From: Porogramme epimiltina
Taxonomy: Eukaryota > Basidiomycota > Agaricomycetes > Polyporales > Polyporaceae
Direction of reading: 5' to 3'
NCBI GenBank assembly: GCA_900155495.1
Contig: FTLJ01001002.1
Coordinates: 1 to 25,882, forward strand
DNA: 25,882 nucleotides
The translations under genes were made by a program, and so were the position numbers. Below, piece by piece: positions 1 to 7,965 of the stretch (position 1 is the first letter of the stretch; the number at the start of each line of letters is the position of its first letter). The notes under the pieces are model-generated. The model was given only the letters and a program-made list of their open reading frames with translations. It was not told the origin of the DNA and did not search any database.

Positions 1-658
1 ATTCTCGCACCTCAAGAGTACTATTTTCAGTCCCTCTACGATCTTGAGACCCAGCACGGCAAAATCCGCCAGCAGTACAATGAGCATGTCCGTCACGGGT
101 CCTTTGCTTCAAGCTCGAATCCTACGAGCACAGAGACTGCCCTCAGGGCCCCGCCTCTCTCCGAGGCCGCCGTCGCGAGCGTGACTACGACGCCCGCGAT
201 AAGGGTTGCGATGTCACGAGTCGTTTGCCGCACAGGGCAATAAGCTCGAGCGCTACCGCCTCGACATCCTCGACTCCACCACCGCAGACCTCCACCCCCA
301 CCTCGAGACCGCCGTGCGCTGGATCGACGACCACCTCCGCCGCGGCATCAATGTCCTCGTCCACCACCAGCAGGTACGCGCCCCTCTCCGCTCGCGCGTA
401 CCCACCCGCCCCTCATGATTCATCCCGCGCGCGCGTTCCGTTCCGTCCAGGGCGTGTCCCGCTCCGCCGCGGTCGTGATCGCGTACCTCATCTACACGCA
501 CAACATGTCCTACGACTCTGCGTTCGAGCTCGTCCGCCGCAAGCGCGCCTGCATCAAGCCCAACTCGGGCTTCGCCCGCGCCCTCCAGGACTGGGAGCCA
601 GTGGCGCCTTGCCGCCCAGCGCCCGGGCGTCCGCCGCACGAACACCGCCCTGACATGA
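1..658 (+). pseudogene. Dual-specificity phosphatase-like gene, 5' truncated by window, catalytic Cys lost
   Basis: Three exons can be joined in phase: 1-180 (open from the window edge), 236-373 and 451 onward, with introns 181-235 (GTGACT...CACAG) and 374-450 (GTACGC...TCCAG). The second exon contains NKLERYRLDILDSTTADL and ends in VLVHHQQ; the third starts GVSRSAAVVIAYLIYTHN and carries the DSP-type helix region ending in ALQDWE. In this family the signature is HCxxGxxR, where the Cys forms the phospho-enzyme. Here that codon is CAC (His, 365-367), while the Gly, Ser and Arg of the loop remain. After DWE the family-like continuation (QWR...) is in another frame from about 600 and stops at 656-658; the original frame runs to a stop at 694-696. 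No phosphatase activity is expected. It may be a STYX-like pseudophosphatase that still binds phosphoprotein, or a plain pseudogene; the frame break favours decay. Confidence 0.72.
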
Positions 659-963
659 CGTCCCCCCGCCGCCGCCCCGCCCCGCCTCCTCCGTGATCGC
701 GTTGCCTGCTACACCGTCCCCCAACTCCCTGTCAGCATTGGTCCCGCACACCATGACCACATCCGGCTCGTGCCCCACCTCGACTCGCGCCGCTCGCTCT
801 GCTTCGACCCCATCCCATGGGCAGGGTCACGGACCGTTTGAGTCTATTCTCCCCTCTCTCCGAGAGCAACCTGGTGCTCGTGGCCACTCAGCAGGTGTCC
901 GCAAACGGGGTGGACGCCGGTGCCTTCAAGGCTGGTCGGGATCTCGCGGCGGTGGTCCCTTGT
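659..963 (+). other. Possible decayed 3' continuation of the phosphatase-like gene
   Basis: The plus strand keeps coding-like composition. One frame reads HIRLVPHLDSRRSLCFDPI near 751-809, which weakly recalls the segment before FHA domains in basidiomycete proteins (from memory, not checked), and then meets a stop. A second frame is open from 817 to 1014. No FHA core is visible. The simplest reading is that the tail of the upstream gene has decayed; a separate small gene is not supported. Confidence 0.3.
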
Positions 964-1154
964 AACACTGAGAATGAGATGAATAGTATATTTCTTGTAT
1001 GTCTATCTGTATAGTACACTAGCCTAGTGGTAATCGAAATAAACAATGTTCCTAAACTCGTGGCGCGCCGCACTGCATACCGTATCTATCTGAGACCCCC
1101 CATTCCCTCGTACTTCGTATAATACCATCGTCCCAGCCATTGTTTGATCTGCGC

Positions 1155-1345
1155 GCGATCATACATTGTCTGGGCATGCTATGTACTATCAGACACCGTC
1201 TGGCAGACTACGTATTAACGGACATCGTCGGCGCCCACGATGTCCGACGGCCCAATGATAGACATCAGCCGGGCAGACGAGCGGCTATCATACACCGCCA
1301 GGCCAGCCTTACACTATCAGACTTCAGGAATTTTGCTGATGGACG
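1155..1345. repeat. Degenerate tandem repeat, period about 28-34 bp
   Basis: Related words recur at roughly 1157 (GATCATACATTGTCTGGGCA), 1189 (TATCAGACACCGTCTGGCAG), 1221 (GACATCGTCGGCGCC), 1256 (GATAGACATCAGCCGGGCAG), 1288 (TATCATACACCGCCAGGCCA) and 1317 (TATCAGACTTCAGG). Spacing is about 28-35 bp. The copies share an ATCAKACA start and a CCG/GTC-TGGGCAG core but differ at many sites, so this is an old, decayed minisatellite-like array. Its function is unknown. Confidence 0.4.
1219..1246. repeat. Perfect inverted repeat (10-bp stem, 8-nt loop)
   Basis: CGGACATCGT at 1219-1228 pairs perfectly with ACGATGTCCG at 1237-1246 around the loop CGGCGCCC. It lies inside the degenerate tandem repeat. 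No run of T follows, and eukaryotic genes do not use hairpin terminators, so no function is assigned. Confidence 0.6.
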
Positions 1346-2890
1346 CCTTTCCGAAGCATTCTTCGTCGGCGGATCTGGAGGACAACATGATTCTCTCACT
1401 TTCGGAGAGAACACCTCGGAGTCACCTTGGTCTAGGAAGCATTACCTGGTCATTTACCTCATGCGTCTTAATACTCGCGTGAGGGACCACAGGACAGGTG
1501 CGGAGGAGGGGGCTGACTCTCCTGCGCACGGCCCTATGGGGAAAAGCGGTCAGAGTATAGCGTCCACCGGAACTTAAACCACGAAAAGCATTGCGGCATT
1601 CTACCCCCTCGAAAAGTTGAGACAGATTCCAGACATATGGAACCCCCTTTCCTCGTACACGGGACACCTTTGAGACGAAGCGTTCCGCGTGTTCGGCCTT
1701 CGTCTAGGATTTTTACCTATCGAGAACACGGAAATGCCCGCGGTGAAGTAAGTCAGTCCTCGTACCAACATCTGTCCCCTACATCCGTATTCTCCACATA
1801 ATCGCCTCCATTTTTACGCAGCTCATTTTCACTACGGCGCCAGCACTGCTCACTGCCGCGATATGGACAATCTTACCTGTTTCTTACATCCTTCACGTGC
1901 GTGGGGTCGAGTCCTATATGGACGTCGTTCCCTATATGCACATGATTTGGTCCCTATATGCACCTACTGAATTGCGTTATCATCACTGCTTGTATATGCC
2001 TTCAAATACAACCCATATTGAATCATTGTTACACTGTGTGCTCGTTCGTGTTCAAGTTACTCAGAGCCACGGTGCATAAGAGGGTACAACCGTGCTAGGG
2101 CGGTAGTACTAGACAATGGTGAGAAGTATGAGATCTTCTTGTACAGCATGCTGCTTCTAAGCATATCTATTTCAACGATACTAACTGCTGTGGGTCATCA
2201 AAAAGTATAGTAGTGACTAATGAGTATACAGTAGTAAGTAGAGTCTATCTGGGAAGCAAGGTGTGGGCCGCGGCCAGCCGGGCGAGGGGAGCGCAGTCAA
2301 GCTACACGATGTTGTCCGTATACATAGAGCATAATGTATCAGAAATGTGAAAGGGCGAGCGGGCTCATATGCGCGAGACAAGGGAGACGAAGACGAGTGT
2401 CAGTGATCATGGGAGCTAGAAGAGGTATAACAAAGCCGAGGCCGAGAGACATTCAAAACATAAAAGAGAACCCTACGCATAAATAACGGCCGGGAATGAG
2501 AGACATAGAGGATAATGATAGTGTAGACCGATCTAACGAAAAGGAAAATCGAGAGAGAAAGATGTCACATCGGTGTGGTCATAGAGCGTTCCCGAGAAGA
2601 CCCCCGATGTCGCATCTAGTATGGGTCCGACTTCGGTGCTTTGGCGATGCGCATAGTCGGTAGTCGATAGTATGCCCCTCCGAGTGTGCGGCGTGTCTTC
2701 GGTCGTGTGTGCGCCTTAGGTTTGTGCGGAGCGTGGCTCGGGGAGTCATGCGCAGCGGGGCGGGTGGTGGCGGTAGCACCGAGTGGACATTTTCCACCCT
2801 CGTCAGCTAAGCCTCCCTGCTCGGAAAACGAAGACGAGCTGAGAGACTACAGAGTTCACAAGCTAGAGCGGCCACTACACTCCTGTAACA

Positions 2891-3146
2891 TCGTGAAATT
2901 CACGATATTGAGCACGAGGTACCAACATGATAGTCACGAGCACAGCATCGTGGAATTCACGAACATGGGGAAGCGCGCAAACATGAAAGTCACGATAATA
3001 TTGCGTGATACAAGATCATGAATATCACGTAGTTTTTGGCCGCTTTCACGAGCTTGTGGTCCTTCATATACTCGTGATACCACCGACGTTATTTCGTGAG
3101 GGAACCTCGTGTACATATTCGTGAAACCCTGACATTATCTTCGTGA
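2891..3146. repeat. Cluster of TCGTGA/TCACGA words with an orientation switch
   Basis: The 6-mer TCACGA occurs at 2900, 2934, 2957, 2990 and 3046, and its complement TCGTGA at 2891, 3072, 3094, 3119 and 3141; TCGTGG at 2949 and TCGTGT at 3107 are near-matches. The left half is mainly TCACGA and the right half only TCGTGA, with the switch at about 3055. In the right half the spacing is 22-25 bp. The words at 2891/2900 and 2949/2957 form small palindromes, as in TCGTGAAATTCACGA. The whole is a loose inverted repeat just beyond the 3' end of the SET pseudogene. Confidence 0.6.
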
Positions 3147-3256
3147 AATCCATGCTTTTGCTCATGCCAGTGCTTATATAAATCACGCTACACCCGGCTC
3201 GTTGCGCGTTGCGTATGAACAGATGAAATATATTTGATGATCCTATAACTAACTAT

Positions 3257-4515
3257 CTACAAGTACACGTATCTTACGAGTGGCGTGCGGTCGTACTCGA
3301 TCTCGGCCGCGGCGGCATCCGCGACCCCGAGCACGCTGCCGACGGCGAGCGCATGCATGTCGACGTCGGAGATGGGGGATGCGTACCACGCATCAGCGAG
3401 GTCGACCTGGCTTAGCGAGATGGTCCCGGCACCCCATCCCAGTTGGGGTCGCAGGAGTGTGCGAGCTAAGAGTCGGGGGAGGCGTGAGGAAGGCGGGTTG
3501 CGTAGAGGGAGTGAGGGCTTACATAGGACGAGACGAAGAAGAGTCCACTGCCGAGCTGGCGGGCGGTGCCGTGAGGGGTGCGGGTGCGCTCCTGGTATTC
3601 GGGCCGTGCGATAGATTGGGGCTAAGGGTACAAAATCGCAGTGAGATCTCCGGGTCGCAGTCGCAATGGCAGAATGAACTCACCTTGTCGTCGCGGCCGC
3701 CGTCGGGGCAGACGCCGATCGAGTTGTACACTACCTTACCGACTAGGATCGTGTGGCGGTCCTCGAGGACCGAGTTCTCAAGCCCAGGGAGCGCGGCGCT
3801 GATAGCGGACCTCCTCATCTGAAATGTCCCCCTCCAGAAACGGAGGCGCCCGAGGTGGTCCGACGCACCGTACATCTGCGCGCCGCCGTCGACGATAGTG
3901 GCCAGCTCCGCATCGAGTGCGCCGACCGTGCCCGTGCCCGTCTTGGCCGTCTTGAGCCCGACCTGCTTCGCAACGAAGCGCGCAGCGAGCACGCTCGCGC
4001 GGTGCGCCGCCGCACCTTTCACCCACGTGGCGGAATCATGTGCGCCCACGGTGAGCTCGCCATACTGCCGTCGAGCTCGGGCGGGAGGACGCAGTCGAGG
4101 GCGTGCAAGAGGTTGTACCACGCGGCGTGCACAGTGTCCCTGCAGGCGTCAAAGCAGAAGACGGTGCCCACCTTGTCTGCCTTGATCGTCACTGCGGCAT
4201 CCGCGTCGACGGGCTTGAAGCAAAGCGACCAGTGGGTGCTCTCGAGGTCGGCGGAGAGGGTGGCTACGAAGGGGAACTCCTGCAGGAACGTGATGTTAGT
4301 GTGGGTAGGGGGGCCTGGTCGGGTGCGCACTAGCCTTGTAGATGACGTCGCCCTCGGCAAAGTCCTTCTCTGCGACAAGGGCTTTCTTTGGTGGCTGGTT
4401 GGACTGCTCGGGGCCGAACTGCACCAACACGATCCTTGGCCGGGAAGTGGTCGTAGTAACCTCTCACCCGTTCCGCCCGGTCACACTTAGCCACGACTGA
4501 AGCGAGAGTACTCAC
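3257..4515 (-). pseudogene. SET-domain (SET5-like) lysine methyltransferase pseudogene
   Basis: Reading down the minus strand: YYDHFPAKDR; then, in a shifted frame, KKALVAEKDFAEGDVIYK (typical SET start); then a MYND-like zinc region HWSLC...VFCFDACRD (exon from 4279); then, after another shift, a helical segment ending GVCPDGGRDDK at 3684; an intron 3683-3622; exon 3621-3523 ending GSGLFFVSSY; an intron 3522-3466; and LAHSCDPNW, matching the NHSCxPN motif of SET domains. The family methylates protein lysines using S-adenosylmethionine. Frame breaks lie near 4425-4432, 4062-4068 and 3430-3435; the last separates the HSC motif from the open frame that stops at 3257-3259. The first zinc Cys is Trp (TGG). 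The intron 4334-4280 starts with GC. No ATG is seen in the first exon. A pseudogene is by far the best reading. Confidence 0.78.
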
Positions 4516-4985
4516 CTAAGATCAGAATATGCGCCGCGGCGGGCTGGCTCGCGACTCCCCCTTCGACTTCGAAGACGACACATGCATGCAGGATTCAGCA
4601 TACGCCAGGCAAAGAAATGACAATAACATACCTATTAGTGAGTCGCGGATGGTCTGGTCGAATACACCACCGCCGTATAAGAGACCAATATTGATGCTCG
4701 GCTCGCCGTGGGCCTGAGCGTCCTATGGCCTCATCAGCTGGGGGTAGGGTCGAGTTTCGAGCAGAGACAAGCATGAGATAAGTGAATATAGATGTGGCCC
4801 ATGGGGTGATAGCGGGGATGAGACGTCGGAAGGTTTGGATGTCGGATGCAAGGACAGACTGGAGGCTCGACGAGGGAGAACGCAGAAAACGCGAACATGG
4901 GATGTCGCGCTGGCGACGGAGCTTGCCGCCCGTATTTAGGGCCGGTTCAGCGAAACTTCGCGCGGCGTCACCAATTACCGCATTT
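4516..4985. other. Upstream region of SET pseudogene, no gene recognised
   Basis: A 148-codon minus-strand frame at 4595-5041 is open but has no family resemblance. It also overlaps the second TCGTGA cluster, so I do not treat it as a gene. The stretch may hold the decayed promoter and first exon of the SET pseudogene. Confidence 0.4.
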
Positions 4986-4990
4986 GTAAG

Positions 4991-5112
4991 TTCGTGAATA
5001 GTATGAATTGTCTTCGTGGTCTGGTTTCTCATGCTGTTCACGTATACGATTACGATTTTATCACATCATGATTTTGCCACGAAGAAAATTCGTGATGCTG
5101 TCATTTCACGAG
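4991..5112. repeat. Second TCGTGA/TCACGA cluster
   Basis: TTCGTGAA at 4991, TTCGTGG at 5013, GCCACGAAG near 5076, TTCGTGAT at 5089, TTTCACGAGG at 5104 and TTCGTAC at 5118 repeat the words seen at 2891-3146. The cluster lies on the opposite side of the SET pseudogene. It is AT-rich compared with its surroundings and has no coding content. Confidence 0.5.
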
Positions 5113-5119
5113 GTTTCTT

Positions 5120-5447
5120 CGTACAGGTCAGCGCCTTTTGGGCGCGTAGTGGGCGTACCTGGGCACCACGATGAGAAGTGGGTTTGCGCCTTTTCTGATG
5201 TGGGACGTGCTCAGGCTGGCGGGTCGTGCGGCCTCCACGACCATTGAGACTCGCAGCCTTATGGCGGAACCGAGATCCATAGTAGTGAACACTATTAAGT
5301 AACCATATTATTACTACGCGATTAATGCCTCTTTCTGCTAGATCTGCGAAATACTTACGTTTTCTTGATAATCGTAATCGGATTCAATGTGAGCGACACC
5401 TGACAATCCGTATTAGCAGAGGAAGTCCAATAGTTTCTATAATGTGC
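5120..5447. other. Intergenic, nothing recognised
   Basis: No convincing reading frame or RNA gene is visible. This is the 3' flank of the small gene at 5448-5835, and AT-rich parts near 5280-5400 could hold its polyadenylation signals. Confidence 0.4.
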
Positions 5448-5835
5448 TTATCCCATATGATTCCCAGTGACACGCACCGTCTTATGATAAGCCTGAGTGC
5501 TTGAGGGACCGAGGGTATGAGTTGTCAACTGAATCCGGTTCCCGTTCTGATTTCCAAAGTTGGCATTCCCCCCCTGCGACCCGGTATTATTGCCTGCGCT
5601 TCCTTTGAATTCATTTTGTATTCCTTGGGGATATTTAACGCTGTTTTCCTCGGTGGTGGTCTGAGAGAGGGGCGGGGTATCAGCAGTCCTATCAACAGTC
5701 GTATGAAGAATCATGCATTTTAATCACCTCAGAAGCTTCGTCGGAGTCAAGGGAGCATGGTTCATAGATATCAGGGGCTGTCTGACCCATGAGTTCCCTA
5801 ATCAACTGAATAGTAGAATTCTTTCTGAGAGGCAT
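5448..5835 (-). CDS. Hypothetical small protein, 106 aa, two exons
   Basis: The start ATG is at 5835-5833. Exon 1 (5835-5728) gives 36 codons and ends GAG before GTGATT; the intron is 5727-5661 (67 nt, branch-like TGCTGATAC, end CTCTCAG); exon 2 (5660-5448) gives 70 codons and a TGA stop. Both joins are phase 0. A TATA box lies 87 nt upstream. The N-terminus begins MPLRKNSTIQLIREL, then an acidic stretch with EPCSLDSDEASE; the middle is rich in Gly and Asn (NNTGSQGGNANFGNQNGN) and the end is polar. There is no signal peptide, membrane segment or known domain, so I do not recognise it. Support comes from the agreement of TATA, intron and frame, not from homology. It could be a lineage-specific gene. 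Confidence 0.5.
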
Positions 5836-5921
5836 AGAAGTAGTCACGGCGCGTTATGAGAGTGGAACGAAGGATTGAGTGAATGGGGGGGGTGGCCTTG
5901 GGAAGAAAACCACCACGAGTC

Positions 5922-5929
5922 TTTATATA
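5922..5929 (-). promoter_or_regulatory. TATA box of the 106-aa gene
   Basis: TATATAAA is read on the minus strand, 87 nt before the ATG at 5835. This is the same distance range as the other TATA boxes in the window. Confidence 0.55.
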
Positions 5930-6503
5930 CATATGTACGTATCTCCATAACCGCCTTCACTCGTCTCGCAAGTTGCCTTCACGGAGCCAACGACTACTAG
6001 ATGCGACCCTCTGAAACACATGAGGTTCGGCGCGCACAGCCCCTGTGTACAGGGTGGTTTGATCGGGACGTGTCGTCTGCCAAAGTGCACATTGCATTGC
6101 GAGCCGTAACCTGCCATGCGCGCGTGCTATACAGTCACCTAGAGTCTGTATCCGTCGGGATAGCCCCGTCGCTAAGGATCGCGCATCGGAGGGTTAGCAC
6201 AGGCAGACCGGAAGGCTCTCGGGGATGTAAGAGATCTCAACCAAGTCGGGTAGTTCCGTTGGTATTAGTCAGTGAAGCCTTGGACATGTGCTACTGAGAT
6301 GTACTGCACCTGTACACGGCACTAGTGAAGGTGCTACAAGCAGCTCTACATGAAAGTCGCACAGTTTGGTATAGCTGTTAGGAATTTAAGATTGAATGAG
6401 CTAGATGCGGAACGTTTACGCGCCTTTCGTGGTGCATAGGAATGCGCTGTCACGGACCCATATTTCTGGCCACATCTGAAAACTTGGGCGCCCGTCTGTA
6501 AAT
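5930..6503. other. Intergenic, nothing recognised
   Basis: Only short frames are present and none resembles a protein family. No RNA gene was recognised. Confidence 0.4.
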
Positions 6504-6794
6504 CTACACCGCTGTTTGCGCATTGCTAGTATCTGACGAACACAATGTCATCAAGCGGCTGATCGTCGTCGACCGGGAGGTGGCACGCCTTACTACAGGT
6601 ATCTTTGGGTAGGTGGCATCTACCGCGTTGAAAGTTCCACCATTCTCTGGAAGCATCGCAAAACCGACGATTCGATCTTCACCGGGTGTACTAGACGCCG
6701 CATTTCCGTCCAGGTGGCTGACATTACGCGTAGAGAGCCGCTTCTGAGGGATAGGCTTGTCCAAATAGTCCTCAGGGCATAGTGGAGTCCTCGC
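6504..6794 (-). other. Open frame next to the EF-G copy, origin unknown
   Basis: A minus-strand frame continues from the EF-G-derived sequence into about 95 codons that no longer resemble EF-G (for example RIVGFAMLPENGGTFNAVD near 6610-6670), ending at a stop at 6504. It may be EF-G sequence decayed beyond recognition or unrelated DNA. I do not assign a gene. Confidence 0.3.
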
Positions 6795-7632
6795 ACCTAG
6801 CTTTCGCAGACCAGCCAGTCGATCGAGTGTGTGGGGCCGTCGTTGAGCACCAGGCGGGCCGTACACGGAGTTCCCGGAGAATGAACCCTTCTCGAGCCCT
6901 TCGTAGAAGCCCTGTATTGAAGCATCAAACAGGGACGAGGGGGTACGACGTTGACAATGTCGGGCGCACCTTCTCGCACGATATATTCCCACACAAGACC
7001 TAGTTCAGGACCTCGATCTTCATTTCTAGAACCATCTCCATCGGCTCAGCAAGCCCAATTACACGCACGTCTTGGCCCAATGCTTCTTGTATGTCTCAAA
7101 GTCTACCTGCTGCGTGATCGTCTCCCGGAACGCGACCCGCGGCTTGCCCGTCGTGCACTCTACGTTGTACTCGCGCTTCATCCTCACGATGCAGGTATCG
7201 AGGTGCAGCTCTTCCATGCCGGAGACGGTCGTTTCCTTGTTCTCCTCGCTGATACGCGCCCTGCAGAGTGTCGGGGACGTACTGGAGGACCAATGAGACG
7301 CCGGTTTTGGTGATGGACATAGAAGTCTATGGGGGTGTAGGTTTAACCACTCGTGAGTGAAGACGGAACAGCGTACCATCAAGAAGGACGAAGTTCCATC
7401 AGTGAAGGTGTCTCCAGCTTGAAGCAGTCGATACCGAAGGTAGCACCCTGGATCTCCCCAAAGCCAATATCTTGGATATCTTGGGGGAAGTCATATGAGT
7501 CACGGAACTTAAGACAAGTATGGCTCGTAACTCACCTCTATCTCGTTACTATGCACGCATATTGCAAGCTAGGAGGCCTTGACCCTTCTGGCCCGCCCGC
7601 CGCGCGTGGAAAATGAATTGCTTTCTGCATCG
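6795..7632 (-). pseudogene. Partial, intron-retaining duplicate of mitochondrial EF-G (MEF1)
   Basis: The segment matches the intact gene over its positions of about 13190-14104, in the same gene order and strand. Conserved stretches include [18 protein letters not shown] (about 7130-7190 in the copy), the FYEGLEKGSFSGN region near 6885-6915 and the ends of exons 4 and 5 near 7380-7620. Sequence corresponding to three introns is present: between exons 4/5 (about 7480-7535), 5/6 (about 7325-7375) and 6/7 (about 6925-6980). It was therefore copied as DNA, not from mRNA. The first three exons and the C-terminal half of exon 7 are missing. Several stops and frame changes interrupt the rest, for example the frame ends after the KKHWAK region near 7070. 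It cannot encode a GTPase. Confidence 0.85.
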
Positions 7633-7965
7633 TGTTCGGCTTTCGGCTTTCCTTCTCTCTCAGATAAAGCAATGAGCTTGATGCGTAATGTAGATAGGAG
7701 TATGAATACGGCGAGTTGGAGAGGAGTGAGAGCGAAATCTGAGAGGTGGGATGACGAACTATAAGTCGTAATAGTAAGTAAGAGCAACAATTAGGATGCA
7801 CTTAATCAGTCTAGTACGCAATAATGTGTCACGTGAAATATAAGAATATACTGCACGTGACATAAGCACTATATACAATGTTGATCAAAGTGTTCTCTCG
7901 TACATCGCCATCCTCCCGTCTCTTAGGATTCGCCCTCCCCCAACCCTCGGCCCTCAACTCGAAGC
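7633..7965. other. Intergenic between EF-G pseudogene and zinc-finger-like gene
   Basis: No gene is recognised. A possible TATA-like CTATATAC lies at about 7869-7876, followed by an ATG at 7878 in a different frame from the first exon of the next gene. This could be its original promoter and start. Confidence 0.35.

Larger units (their letters stand above)
964..2890. other. Non-coding stretch with degenerate repeats
   Basis: No reading frame here has recognisable protein content. The stretch holds a degenerate tandem repeat near 1155-1345, a hairpin at 1219-1246, a triple repeat of TCCCTATATGCAC at 1912-1963 and a purine-rich low-complexity part at about 2340-2570. No tRNA-like cloverleaf, LTR or terminal inverted repeat was found by eye. 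Confidence 0.5.

Noticed and set aside
4595..5041. Minus-strand frame of 148 codons upstream of the SET pseudogene
   Set aside because: There is no family resemblance, it runs through the TCGTGA cluster, and base composition is not coding-like.
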